DNA of 64,000 bases from Hypericum androsaemum (taxonomy: Eukaryota > Streptophyta > Magnoliopsida > Malpighiales > Hypericaceae). Location: the NCBI GenBank assembly GCA_963995505.1, contig OZ023187.1, positions 1,991,501-2,055,500 on the forward strand, in the 5' to 3' direction. Within the stretch, counting starts at the first letter, position 1. Each line of letters opens with the position of its first letter. The position numbers and the translations under genes are program-made. Under the pieces are notes generated by a model. The model was given only the letters and a program-made list of their open reading frames with translations. It was not told the DNA's origin and did no database searches. Below, piece by piece: positions 49,393-60,866 of the stretch.

Positions 49393-50509
49393 TGTTATTT
49401 CAAGATTGCAATTTAAGAATAAGAAAGAGCTGGGATGATGATTATTAACGGTGGAGGGTGTTACTTATAGATGTACAGATTTTCCCATAGTTGTTTGCGA
49501 CCCTGAAAAAGGTTTCTTTTAGTGTCCGTGCACAATCTGCGCCCTATTTATTAGGGCTCCCGTTAGATTTCCAGTTTTGATTCGTTGTGTAATGGGTGGG
49601 TTTCCTATTTTATTTGTCCACCCGAATTAAGATTCTACCCTATACAGGATTTCTTGTATAGTAAGTTATCCCATCTGGATTTGTAGTTTAATATTCTGTG
49701 TCCCATAAATCTGAAATCCCTGATTAAGGAGGACACTAATAAGGAAAAATTGTATTATAGTTCAAAGATAAATATGACTGGTGCAATTTTATTTATTTTT
49801 TAGGTTTATAATATAAGTATTCACATGCCAAGTTGTTGCCATTATAAAATATAAGCATCTTTCAAAAAAAGAAAAAGAAAGAAAGCTGGTGATTTATGAT
49901 CTATAATAAGCATCTTTTCGGGTTTCTTTAAGATTTGCCAATTTAATGAATCTCTCATCAAAATAAAAAGAGAAAAAGAGGGACCGAACCTTGTAAAATG
50001 TCAATTCAACGGGCGAAGGAATTGTTGACCATAGGGATCGTTTAGAGTAGGGGGTTGTGTGAAAGATAGTAACTAAAGGGCCTAAAATTTTTACAAATTT
50101 TAGTTTATGGTCAATAATTTTTCACTCCTTTAATGATCACTGATGTTTTAAAAATATCTAAAACAATGAATTAATGCCATGTCTCACTATCAAGATCACT
50201 ACTGTTTTCTCATTAATGTCATTACTGGTCTCATCCGATGTGTAACTGAATCAAGCAAAAGTAGAGAACAAGATGCGAATAACCCTAACAGAAAAACTCT
50301 CTTCAAATAGTCACAATTGTCAAGAGTAAAGGGTAACCGATAGAGCATGGCATGTGATTCAGTCCAGATAGAAGGAAAAACTTCCCAGGGCAAAAAAAAA
50401 AGGCTGAACAACGAGACAACTTAAATATATAACAAAGAGGGCACATACGTCATCGAGAGGTTTGTCAAAAGTATTGCATCATCTTTGGATGTCTGCTTGG
50501 AACTAACCA
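49393..50509. other. F-box copy 2 promoter and intergenic DNA
   Basis: 49393-49800 is shared with the upstream parts of the other F-box copies (for example AGCTGGGATGAT and GGATTTCTTGTATAG words; compare 60910-61085 and 54183-54345). The - strand frame at 50199-50411 has no recognisable features. Confidence 0.5.
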
Positions 50510-52101
50510 TCACTCCAGAAGACTGCTGCTTCTTTGGATGTCCACAGGTAATTTACCATCCCCCCATATGCTAAGATTCACGAATAACTGCCCGTAGGAT
50601 CCGAATAAGTTAACTGGAATTAGGAGGAAGTTCCCTGAAGGGTTATCACTCCGAGTCTGAACATTTTTTGTAAAAGATTGCAGTCTCAGATTGCATCCCT
50701 CGGTTCTTACACCAAACTCAAAATAGTTTCCTTCCTTAGATGCAGATGGCCCCAAATGACTGACTTTGACAATGCTACCGAGAGATGCGTCTATCTCATT
50801 TCTCAAGATAAACAAAACTCCTCCTTTCTCTTCCTGAAGAACAAGCACTCTGTCAGACATGGTAAAGAAAACATGGAATCCACAGTCGAAGTTGAAGCGT
50901 GTGAATCGGCCTGGATGCTTTGTCCTCGCATGTTGGTATATCTGCTTGTCTGAACCAGAGAAGTCGCAACCTGACGCAGGACATGAACAAGGTGCACAGG
51001 TGCAAGCCTGGGCATGCTCCTGTTTCTCGCTGTAGATAAAAATTTCTCAACACCCAAGATTCACATTTGGGCATGGTACTTGGACTGATTCCAGAACCTT
51101 CTCAATGGCTCGACAGCGGTTATAGCCAATCGGCAAAGAGCAACTTGGACATTTCTGAAAAAGTCTTCTGGAACAGGATGAACAAGCTATATGCCCATTC
51201 TCACACTAAAGTGAGCAGCAAAAGAAGAAGAAAAAAAGGCTATTAGTCAAATATCGACTAATGCAACCAAGGTTCCATGGAAGCCACAGAAATCAATGGT
51301 GACTGCAGAGAAAGTATTTCAAAAAAATAACAACGAGCCTAATAACTAGAACGCACAAGTTAAATGCATTTAACCAAACAGATAATAACAGCAACCAACC
51401 GAAGATAGGCAAAATCTAGGGCAGAGTTCTGCTCAAGCACCAAAGGATCTCAATCCTTCTAAAGTGGGCAGATCATCCAATCACATCGACCTCATTAGAG
51501 AGACCAACTTTCACTAACAAGCTCATTCAATACAAAACCATAACTCCCATCTAGCCTAGGGGAGTATAACACGAAAGAATTGGAAATAAAAAAATAAAAG
51601 GCAAATAAGGGAAAACAGAACAAAAAACCAACAAATCAGTAAAAGTCATTATGATAACTTTTTTATTTTTATTTAAAAAAAAGTTGATGTAGAAAGAAGG
51701 ATGACCTGATACACGGGGATTCTCAAGGAAATGAAGCAGATGGAGCAATCCAGCACGTCCGGATCGGTCAATGTAACCGACAACGATGATCGCACCAGGC
51801 TGGGCCCCACAACGGCCCCGCCGCTAGCGGTTGGGGTGGCGTGCTCCCTTCTCTCTTCCTCTTCACCTTCTCCTTGGAACAAGTCGAGCTCGTCCTCCTC
51901 CTCCTCCTCCCTCCTCTCGTTCTCCTCTCCGTCTTTGAATAAGTCGTCGTCGTCGGAGTTCCAGGGAGGGCGGATGCGGAGAACGGGAGGGGAGCGAGCA
52001 TAAACACGTTGAACCTCCTCCTCTGGTTCTCTCTTGCGTCGGCGGTTGCTGGGGCCTTCTCCGTCGCCTACCGATAATTTCATTGTTTTTAGGGGGGGCA
52101 A
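50510..52101 (-). pseudogene. SINA-like RING E3 ubiquitin ligase with premature stop
   Basis: SINA-like proteins ubiquitinate targets through an N-terminal RING, a SIAH zinc finger and a TRAF-like SINA domain. Exon 1 (52101-51706, 132 codons) has an acidic leader and begins the RING (LDCSICFISLRIPVYQ). Exon 2 (51205-50510) continues CENGHIACSSC and KCPSCSLPIGYNRCRAIE. An in-frame TGA at 51049-51047 then follows LGC. Past it the same frame resumes with the SIAH finger (CAPCSCPASGC) and SINA domain (VLVLQEEKGGVLFI, LQSFTKNVQ) to a normal stop. No plausible intron removes the TGA. As written the product would be 184 aa with the RING only, otherwise 363 aa. Confidence 0.85.
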
Positions 52102-52536
52102 GCTCAGTGAAGATTAAATCAAATTTGTAAATCTCTCAGCCTATTTGGAAAGGCTTAAAAATGAGAAATGGAATTTTTTTCCGGAGTTTTAAAAAATTTA
52201 GTCTGTTTGGAACCAAATATTTTCGGAAAGGAATTCCCGTTTTGTTTAAAAAATCGGATTTACAATTCTATTAAAATCAGGTCGGATTTGTAGGGGACTA
52301 AACTGAATTTGATAGTAAAATATCTATTATACCCTTAGTTATATATTAATTCTTATTGCAGCTTCTTTAGGAACCCTAGAACCCCTCTCGGCCTCCTCTT
52401 TCTTCCTTCTTTGAGCTAGAGCTCGAGTTCATCTCGTCTTCCTTCTTCGAGCTGGCGTTGATCTCCCATCCTCGAGCTCATCTCGGCATGGAGCCCTAGA
52501 GCCCTTCTCTCCCGTCCTTGGCCTGGTAATCTCTCT

Positions 52537-52720
52537 AGCTCGAGTTCATCTCCTCTTACCTTCTTCGATCTGAGTTTTTTATGGGTTTTGAATCTGGGTT
52601 TTTTCCGGTTTAACGATATGGGTTTCTTAGCTCGAGTTCATCTCCTCTTCCTTCATCGATCTGAGTTTTTTATGGCTTTTGAATCTGGGTTTTTTCCGGT
52701 TTAACGATATGGGTATTGGT
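52537..52720. repeat. 92-bp tandem duplication
   Basis: Two units start AGCTCGAGTTCATCTCCTCTT at 52537 and 52629 and are nearly identical through TTTCCGGTTTAACGATATGGG. They lie in the leader of the Harbinger-like element. Confidence 0.85.
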
Positions 52721-53343
52721 CAGGGTTTTTCTTGTTTAATGATAGGGGTTTTTTTGTTTGTCGATCTGGGTTTAAGAATCTCGGAGCTCCTCCTCCTCTG
52801 GTGGGTTCTTTTGCCGTTGTGGAATAACTGGTGTTTAAGAATCTCGGAGCTCTTCCTCCTCCGGTGAGTTTTTTCCTATCGTTGTGATGGGTTTTTCTTG
52901 TCTTTGATTGTATAGCTAGAAAACCATAGTTTGTCTGTCTCGATCCGCATTAAGGTGCAGGTCAATTATGTATGATTCCACGGATTGAAAAAAAATCGTC
53001 CCATCTCCTTAATTATTTTAAGAACTCGGTGTTTTACTACTGGATCAAAGTATAATGCGTTGGAGACGTGAAGCAACTATCAACTCTCCATATTTAATTA
53101 AATAAAAACTAGCATAATGTAAAACAGAGGGTTTTACCTACCAAAAAAATAGAGTTTTTAGTTTAGAATATCCTAATAGTTTATTGATAAGTTCTTTATT
53201 GATAAGCTGTTCATAATAATATAATTCTTCATTTCGACTAGATGGTACCCGATCATTGACCATTGCTCAACCATCTTGATGGATCTTGGAGCAAATGCTT
53301 TTGTTGACTTTTAGTTGGACGAATTGGTTTTGTAGGAGATAAG

Positions 53344-53733
53344 ATGGATGACTTGCATTTGATTGCACTTTTAGTTGCATTGGTTGGTCTCTATCTAGTG
53401 TTAGCTATTCAACGAAATAGGAAAGATTCCGTGGAAAGAGAGTTGATTCATCCTGCAAAAAGAAGAAGGGAACTTGCGAGACGGGAAGTTATGTACGAGT
53501 TAATGGATGAACAGATCTGTCGTAAAAATTTGCGCATGTCCCCTAATGCATTTACAACCCTTTGCGAGTTGCTAAGAGGGACTCGTCTCATAAGAGATAA
53601 CCAGTATAGTTATGTTGAAGAGCAAGTTGCTAAATGTCTCCATGTCTTAGCACATGGCACTAGAAGTTCGTTATCGTCATTGTTGTATCGACGAACTGAG
53701 ACAGTCAGCCGTCACTTTCCTCAAGACGTGTGA
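53344..53733 (+). CDS. HARBI1-like N-terminal (DUF8040-type) fragment
   Basis: The 129-codon frame has a hydrophobic start (LHLIALLVALVGLYLVLAI), a basic linker, then the helical segment typical of the N-terminus of plant HARBI1/PIF transposase-like proteins (MSPNAFTTLCELLRGTRLI, YVEEQVAKCLHVLAHGTR, ETVSRHF). It stops shortly after, so the catalytic DDE domain is absent. It may be a remnant of a Harbinger transposase or a non-autonomous derivative that retains the first exon. Confidence 0.7.
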   Translation: MDDLHLIALLVALVGLYLVLAIQRNRKDSVERELIHPAKRRRELARREVMYELMDEQICRKNLRMSPNAFTTLCELLRGTRLIRDNQYSYVEEQVAKCLHVLAHGTRSSLSSLLYRRTETVSRHFPQDV

Positions 53734-53876
53734 AGACCCTTTTGTACCTGTTTCTATTTCTGGTTTACTTAGGACCATATTTTTATTACAAACTAGCGTT
53801 TTGAATCTTTGAGAAGGTGCTATTGGCACCCAAATTTTAGTTGCTTCTTTGGTTGTATAAGTGACTTTTTATGGAG

Positions 53877-54014
53877 TTTTGAACAGCAGTCAAGCTTCGT
53901 ACTATTGAGGTGAATCATTCAGTTTTGAACAGCAGCCAAACTTCGTACCATTGAGGTGAACCATTGAGTTTTGAATAGTAGCCAAGCTTCGTACCATTGG
54001 ATGTACCATTGAGG
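53877..54014. repeat. 46-bp tandem repeat, three copies
   Basis: Units begin with TTTTGAA(C/T)AG at 53877, 53923 and 53969 and contain AAGCTTCGTAC(C/T)ATTGAGGTG. They diverge by a few bases, and the third is rearranged at its end. Confidence 0.8.
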
Positions 54015-54185
54015 TGAGCTAGATCTTTTGCAAGTTGAGAAGGGTGTTTATGTAATATTTCAAATCAATTCTCAAAATTTAACTTAAGATTCCAAACGAG
54101 AAAATAGGAAAGTGATTCCTTTCCATTAACATTAGGAATTGGAAATGGAATTCTTTTCCTATCGGAATTGATTCCAAACAGGCTG

Positions 54186-54345
54186 TAAAGGGCACGAAAG
54201 AGCTGGGATGATTGATTATTAACAGTGGTCAGGTGGAGGGTGTTATTTATAGATAGATGTGCAGATTTTCCTATCAAACAATTTGGAAAAAGGTTTCCTT
54301 TACTATTTTTTTATTAGTGGCCGTGCACGAATGTCGGCCATCTCT
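54186..54345. repeat. orphan F-box-family promoter fragment
   Basis: About 150 bp resemble the upstream regions of F-box copies 1 and 2: AAGAGCTGGGATGAT, a TTATTTATAGATA TATA-like word, AAAAAGGTTTCCTTT and GTGTCCGTGCACAA-like words. No coding sequence follows, so this is a fourth, coding-less trace of the family. Confidence 0.7.
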
Positions 54346-55274
54346 TACCGTCTCAAAGCACCATAGTTGTCTCTTGTTACCTACCTACAAACTGAACAAT
54401 TTCTATATTGCTTAGAGACACAGAGTTTGGTTGTTAATGCTAGGAGAGAATCTCGGTATCTTGATTGAGTGAATAATCGGTTCGGTTCGGTTCGGTTCGA
54501 TTCGATTCGATTCAGACTTGGAAGGGAATTGCAGACAGCTGGGATTGAGGTTGTAACTGCTTGATCTCAGGGTGACTGATTTGATATGGCAATAGAACCT
54601 TCCAGAATTATCACCAAAAAATAGAACCTTCCAGAATCATATCTCCTTTACAAACCATAATAATTTTGGCTGCGAACTACAAACAAGCACCATAGTTTCT
54701 TGTTTAGATATCTTTTATCAACAGATCTGCCACCAAATATAATATAAGCGTTTCTTTCACTTAGCCAATTAATCATTTCAACATAGATTTTTAATGGAGC
54801 AGATAGATATATACACACAACTTCTCACAGATCCATCCATAAAGTACATATTTTCCAGCGTAAGCAAGAAAAGCAGGTCCGTATACTGAGAGAGATATAT
54901 TTATTTATTTATTGGTTTTCTGACTAACAAAGTGGCTTTGAAATTCATCCTTCACTGCCACACATTTCCCTCCCTGGCTTCTCTGGCATACAGAATTAGA
55001 ACAAGGTTTTCATTTGTTGGTCAGGGAGATAGTTAAATTGCAAAATGAGTTTTTTTTTTTCTCTTGCTAGGAAACAAGCACACTGTGTAGCAGAAAAATA
55101 GCTCCAATGTTTCACCTCCATAGACATTGCATTGGATGAAGACTCTGGATTATCCTTGAAACGCACTTGGGGACCTTTCATTTATCCGTTCCTGCAAAGA
55201 TTATATCACTGCCAGTCACTCGCTGGCATGATCAAGGAAATATGCAATGCACTTGCAAGTGTCAAATATATTAC
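54346..55274. other. intergenic with a GGTTC microsatellite
   Basis: A (GGTTC)n/(GATTC)n tract lies at about 54479-54515. Two copies of an AGAACCTTCCAGAAT word lie at about 54595 and 54628. The - strand frame 54996-55181 is open but not recognised. Confidence 0.5.
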
Positions 55275-55406
55275 CACTTGTTAAGGTCAAAGGTATTCGC
55301 ATATCAGCATCACATGCAATATAAGACGGAGCCTCTCTGTGATTGATGGGTTCCTTGCATGCGGATTCAAAATAATAAAGCCACTCTAGCAAACTCCTAC
55401 AGGAAT
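55275..55406 (-). other. exon-like remnant of an unidentified gene
   Basis: A 132-bp open stretch is bounded on the - strand by a good acceptor (TTTTTTGCAG) and donor (GTAATA). The translation is protein-like (SLLEWLYYFESACKEPIN, DADMRIPLTLTSG). A possible next exon starts after the CAG near 55192 and stops after three codons. It sits at the edge of duplication copy B, so its upstream part may have been lost. I do not recognise it. Confidence 0.35.
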
Positions 55407-55643
55407 CTGCAAAAAAGGAACGGGAGGAGAACGAAGCAGATTTCCGGACTTCAGCAAAGCTATCTTCAGCTTCGGCTGGCACCTATGCACAAGTTTCTAC
55501 TGGATGTGTTGCTAAAGTGAATTTGTGAATCCAGATATGTCCTACTAGTCTAGGTACATACTCAAAAACTTTTTATGTACCGGAAGAAATCTAACCGCGT
55601 ATTGAACCGGGGCTCTAGCCAAATTCTTCCGGAGATGTTGTAC

Positions 55644-58600
55644 TCATACCGCGGAATCTATAGAAATCCCGCTCAATAACCTCTGCTCTTCTCTGCTCCT
55701 ATTGTCTTCGCTAACTTGAGATTGTAATGGCAGCATTGGTGCTCCATTTGATCGGTCCGGCATTTCTGCCAAGAAAATAAATTTGATACCAAGTATGCTC
55801 AACATATGTATATGTTTGAGAAATTCATTTAGACATGAAAATGGAATAGAATGTGACTAACACCTTTCTCTAAAAGTTAGACCAATACCAACATGGCATT
55901 TCCAAAATTACTGTCAAACCTTGATGCGGCAAAACTATAGAGCAGAAGGACAAATAATGCAATCCTAAAACCGCTCTTCTAAATTTTGACTTTGTAGAAA
56001 ATCAATAAATACGGATTGGCATATCAACCGTTATACTGTCAGCAATCAACAGAGTAAAAATGGTGGAAGCACGTCACTAGCTCAAGTTCATCGACCCCGT
56101 TAGAAAAGAAACCTCAGCAGTTCATATGGATTTGAAGCAAAGGATAGAATTAAGGCCCACCGGGCAATTTCTTCTCAATAAAGAAAAACGACCAAATTCA
56201 TTGTGTACCTACACAAAAATCACATTGTCTAGTGTTAGTTGGTGAAACAAACAACAAAGAACAATAACATTCGAGTCTTATCCAACATCGTGCTACGTGT
56301 CGATTGTTCATCAGTGAAAAAGCTCACAAAACTACAATTAACAGTTCTCCTTCTGGTTACCATGCAACAACGACGTCGACCGTGTAATGTTTGCGAAAAG
56401 CAATAATAAGCATACTCTGAGCCGTAGCAAGCATCCAAGCAAGTAGTTTCACCAACTTGTTTTGGTCAGATTAGTAACATGAAAGTTCAGACTTTGCCAA
56501 GTGTGTCGAAAGTGACGGATTGCAGGAAGACAATACAAGATGTAACGAAATACATATTTTAGTTTACCTCTTTGTGCCATATTTGTTAAAAGTACGCACA
56601 AACACCAAGGTAAAAATCATGTGTGATGAGAAAATTAGATCGCCACAGCCATAACTAACTCCTCAGCAAACTGCAAATAAACGTTGTTTAAATAAGCATC
56701 AATGACAGCAACCATGTAAGTTAACATAAAGACATCTTCGTGTCCTGGAATTTACAATTGATTACGAGTAATTCAATTACGCTTTCTGGTCGAGGCAGCC
56801 TAGCAAACTTAGAACCCTGAAAAGTGAAAATGGTAAAGATGCACGTTAACGACATATTGGCCGAATAAAATCTTAAACGATAGTATTTCAACAAAAAAAA
56901 TCTATAAATGCTAGTTTCATTAAGAGATATCTTCCCGGAAAAACTGAACGAAAACGAAGCCATGTGGCAACCTGCAGTAGTCATAAGAAATTACCTCCTG
57001 GCAATGGTAGTTTGGCCCAGGAAGATGAGTTGAATAAAATGTAACAATCCGAAAAAACTGGCAAGCCCGAGAAAGGGTGAAAAGAAAAACTACAAGAAAT
57101 TATAAGATAAAAATTAGCTACACTATGAATGAAGTAATGTAGTGCTAAACGAGGGCGGAGTTCAAAAAACGTAACGGTTATTTAGAGAAATGACATCTAG
57201 ATCTAGTTACGCTATGCATATTCAAGCTATGCCAAAAGTAAAGTTATGTAGTGACTGAATTCTGGTACTCCAAGGAGCTCTTAAATTCTTTGTTGCAGCA
57301 ATATGAGGTTCATATTAAATGCAAAACAGCATGTTAGAGTCGATCATGGTCTACCAAGCAGCAACTACTTCCTTCCGGTCCACATCCATCTTCCATGTCC
57401 CCGTACGGAATATAACTTCACTTACCACTAAGCAAGCAAGAATCCTGCACCAAATCAAAACCGTGTAGATCTTCTTCTGCTGAAAAACGAAGGGATGGAA
57501 CGTCCACTGCATTGCAACAACCAAATTATCTCTCATTCTATGGATCCTTTGGAAACAAAATGCAAGGATTGGCAAGCTGCAATAAACAAGAGTCTCACCG
57601 CCATAAAACTACTGAAGATAAACCAGAATGTGGTCTCACTGACAAACGCCTTGCGCTCACCAAGCTCCTGCAATGCCAGCCAAACTTCCAAATCAAATCG
57701 TGAACTACCAACATCATCCATAAATTCGTGAACTAATAACCCGGTGGGGCCCACATGTTTGGTTCCGTTATTCAATTTGCTCTAACAGATTATGTGAAAT
57801 TTGAACAAACGCGTCACCGGAAGCTTCGAGCAGCGTCCGCCGGCAAGTCAGAAACTCGGAACTCGTCGGAGAAGAAGAGAGACCAAAACCCGAGATCGAG
57901 AAAAGAACTAATTTTATTTAGAGAGCTTGGTGTTCTTTTTCCAGATTCTAATCTTTCTTACTATCTACTAAAGATAACTGTTTTCTATTTATACAAAGCT
58001 TGTAATCGGAAACCTGTAGAAGCTTTAGGAGCCACCCTTTCTTCATGCCACGTGCATCATCTTTGATCACATATAATCTCCCCTTCTTGTTTCTAGCTCC
58101 CACGTCCAGGCTGTGGTCCACCTGGTAACCAATACGAGGCTGACAACATATTAAAAACTGCCAGCGTGTACGCCGAGTAGAAGCTCTACTTGTCATCCGA
58201 GAAAATAGGTCGTCTGGTGATGACAGCTTCTCATCTTGATCACCTGTCGTCCCCAGTTCATTTCCACTCTTCATAGCAGCACCTGCAACATCTTCCAAGC
58301 TGTAACATTGAACACCAACATCTGATAACCTGGAACAAGAATTAACCAATCGAGGAGCCTCACTCAACAGATTATAAAAGGGCAGAAAGAAAAAGAGAAG
58401 CAAACCTGGAAAACAGTGCCAGCGAGGAGAATCTTCCAATTCTCGGTTATAAGCTGCAGTTCTATCGTCGTTTCCGAGCAAATTTTCATCCATAGCTTCC
58501 GTAGAATAAAACCCAAAAAGGAAACAAGCTAGAAAATTCAATTTCATCTCAAAGTTTTAATCTTTAACTTTATTGCTCCACTTTCCAGAAGAACAATAAA

Positions 58601-58836
58601 TTAAATAGAACAAAGAACAATAAATTAAATAGAAAACTATACTTTTCTTCATCCATAACTTCCGAAGAACAAAACCCAAAAAGGAAACAAATTAGAAAAT
58701 TCAATTTCGTCTCAAAGTTTTCATCTTTAACCTTTTTTCCTCCCCTTTTGAAGAAGAACAATAAATTAAATAAAAAACAATACTTTGAGGGATTTTTTTA
58801 CCACTTTGGACCTTCACGATCGACGTAGACGGGCAT
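55644..58836 (-). pseudogene. IPC synthase pseudogene, copy B
   Basis: Ten of the eleven exons seen in copy A are recognisable, in the same order. Lesions: a 1-bp deletion at the end of exon 1 (about 58804-58810) that shifts phase; complete loss of exon 3 (the [17 protein letters not shown] exon) by a deletion of about 260 bp at about 57735; loss of the AG acceptor before the [11 protein letters not shown] exon (57067-57068 reads GG); a TGA at 56665-56663 where copy A has AGA; and a 1-bp insertion in the YT-NLVVF exon (about 56184-56188). A 577-bp solo LTR sits in intron 2. Several independent breaks make function very unlikely. Confidence 0.93.
57793..58369 (-). mobile_element. solo LTR inside the IPCS pseudogene
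   Basis: This 577-bp insertion has TG...CA ends (TGTGAAATTTG on the + strand, CACTCAACA at the far end) and the exact 5-bp duplication GATTA (57788-57792 and 58370-58374). Copy A at about 19235-19245 has the uninterrupted site. It contains no coding sequence; the - strand frame 57948-58547 merely reads through it. Confidence 0.88.
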
Positions 58837-59396
58837 TTTGCGAATTGGGTTATTCCCAGGTTAAGGGTTGACATTCATTGACGCGAGGACGAAGGTTGGA
58901 AGGAAAATTTTTGATTTTCGATTTTGAATCTTTATTCCTTTTTTCAATTTCTTTTGTTTGGTTCTGCTCTTGGAAATCGGTGAAACGTGTAAGAATTTCG
59001 GTTTACCGATGTTTCTAACTCTCTCTTTTTGTGTTTTTTTTCTTTGATTTCTGTGGGTTTACAAATTTTGTTTTATTTTGTATATTTTTTGTCTGTTGTT
59101 AGGATCTGGAATCTTTGGGAAATTTTTACCGTTAAGATGGAGCGGGATAATGATTATATATTATAGTTCCAGTAGGATCACGGTTTGGGAATCTGGTAAT
59201 TAAATATCACAGGTTTTGATTCTGTACCAAGTTTAAATATGCTGCAAATTTCACAAATTTGCTCGTTCTATATAATATCAATTTCACAAAAATACAAGTA
59301 TCAAAAAATTATTTGAGAGATTCTTGCTTTCAAGGTTAAGTCGATTAGATGTAAAAATTATTTGAACTGATCTGCCGGATTTTGACATTGGCTTAC
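58837..59396. other. IPCS pseudogene 5' flank, shared with copy A
   Basis: Aligns with 19680-20240 of copy A up to about 59360. Nothing else is supported. Confidence 0.5.
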
Positions 59397-59498
59397 CTTT
59401 CTAGTATGGTCTTCCATGAAACAAACTACTTTCCAGGATCTCCTCCAGACCTCGATATCTCCTGCAGGGTTGAACGGTTTTGCAGGATCACCAGCCAA
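59397..59498 (-). other. exon-like open segment, unidentified
   Basis: This 102-bp segment is in phase and bounded by acceptor CCTTCAG and donor GTAAGC on the - strand. The translation begins LAGDPAKPFNPAGDIEVWRR and ends MEDHTRK. It lies between the IPCS pseudogene and the dynein-light-chain exon. A diverged counterpart of its end is at about 21260-21325 in copy A. The protein is not recognised and no neighbouring exons were found. Confidence 0.35.
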
Positions 59499-59958
59499 CT
59501 GAAGGAAAACAATGAATCAGAACCGTACTAATTGTTAAAGTCCACTTTCCTATTCTGTTTAACATGTTAAATCACAATGCTGTCTTAATATACTAAGGTT
59601 CCATCAATGTAATGGTGCAAGTAATAAGTATTTGGATTAACTTATAAGAGTTTTTATGTTCAAGATACACCAATGTAAAAAATACTATTGGGAGAGTCAC
59701 TTCTATAATAAGACAACCATTTGTTTCCCCAGAAAATAATTTCGGGGTCAAACAATTATAAGAAAATGCAAAGTATATGTAAGAAAAACTCCATAAATTA
59801 CATGTTGATCACCAAATAATAGTATAATAAAATTTGATTTTTTTGTAAAAGTAATTTTTTACAATTATACTTATCAATAATTGAATCCTAGACTTGATGC
59901 GCTTTGACTAGTATAATTTCCTGTAGATGCTGATGTTTATATTTCTTGGGTCATGCAG

Positions 59959-60159
59959 GAATTCGACAGCACATATGGAGCAGGTTGGCAATGCATCGTG
60001 GGCACAGATTTTGGGTCATTTGTGACCCATTGTTACGGCTGTTTTATCCATTTCCAAAACGAAAGCCTCTCGATTCTGCTCTTTAGTCGATCTGCTGGTC
60101 CACTCATGGCGGCCAAGCAATTCACAACTTTGGATTCCTTGGAGTCTGTTAAAGCTTAA
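59959..60159 (+). pseudogene. dynein light chain (LC8-type) last exon, uninterrupted copy B
   Basis: After the acceptor TCATGCAG the frame reads EFDSTYGAGWQCIVGTDFG and continues through SFVTHCYGCFIHFQ to a TAA after ESVKA. This covers the LC8 beta-strand region plus a plant-type C-terminal extension. The upstream exon for the first helices was not found between the IPCS locus and here, so this is a 3' exon fragment. It is the empty-site counterpart of the exon split at 23286 in copy A. Confidence 0.75.
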
Positions 60160-60459
60160 TTATACGTGTATTTGCTTGATTCGAATCTCTATGGATCGTT
60201 CTTATTCGAATCAATATCTTGTCAAGAAAATTTGTTACTTAGTACCATCACTTTTTTTTTTGAAGATAGTACCATCACATTAAAACCAACTTTTTGGCAC
60301 ATACAGTAACTATGTCACAGGTTACGAAAGATAATGTAATTGAAACAAATTTTACATACTCATATTCATAACTCAAGACTACCGATTACAACAAAAATAT
60401 AATAACGCTGGATACTATTAAACCGTAACTAAAGGATCACCCTAATGCATGTTGATTTC

Positions 60460-60866
60460 CTAATTGAATCCTCCACGTTTCAGCATCACGAAGAACATCT
60501 TGGCCTCGTGAAACCACTGGCAAGAACTGCAGCAACTGCTGTAATCTTGCAGCACGTCGAATATGTCATCGCCCCCTCGATTGGACATCTCAATTATGCT
60601 CCGGCTGGATGTCATTAGGACCGCGCCCGCCAATTTTGTGATTCAAAACCCAGCTGTGAGAGAGCACCGAGACCACTTCCTTCCGGCATCGCTTGATGAG
60701 CTTGGGGGTTGTCAGTTGGCGAGAGAGAAGCTCGAGACCCGCTCCTCTCTTCTCGCCGTCGAAACACACGAGGACGATCCCGCAAACGTACGTCGCTCCA
60801 GGGTGTCCCATCCCAGCAGCCTTACATATTTGACGAAACCCCAAGTTCACCATCTCATCATCATCC
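60460..60866 (-). pseudogene. F-box family fragment, copy 3
   Basis: Only the C-terminal half is present, starting near MVNLGFRQICKAAGMGHPG. Relative to copy 2 it carries a nonsense change (TGC to TGA, just after IQPEHN, at about 60590) and a small deletion in the following acidic stretch. It still ends with the CSSCQWFHEAKMFF motif. The F-box half and proximal promoter are deleted. At about 60866 the sequence jumps to DNA that in copy 2 lies upstream of the gene. Non-functional. Confidence 0.87.

Larger units (their letters stand above)
52200..54185. mobile_element. PIF/Harbinger-derived element, defective
   Basis: Both ends carry inverted GTCTGTTTGGAAC or GCCTGTTTGGAATC words followed by GGAATTCC-type sequence. 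TTA lies next to them on both sides, consistent with the 3-bp PIF/Harbinger duplication. A second relative of the left terminus (CAGCCTATTTGGAA) begins at about 52137, so the exact left edge is uncertain. Inside lie a CT-rich leader with a 92-bp tandem duplication and one HARBI1-related frame. The DDE nuclease domain is missing. Confidence 0.6.
55404..60204. repeat. segmental duplication, copy B
   Basis: Direct-orientation partner of 16618-25127. It is shorter because it lacks the extra sequence, tandem duplication, Pack-MULE-like and copia insertions of copy A. It carries its own solo LTR and an exon deletion in IPCS. Confidence 0.85.

Noticed and set aside
57948..58547. 199-codon - strand frame as a novel gene in copy B
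   Set aside because: It begins in IPCS exon 2 in a wrong frame and runs through the solo LTR; it has no domain and no counterpart in copy A.
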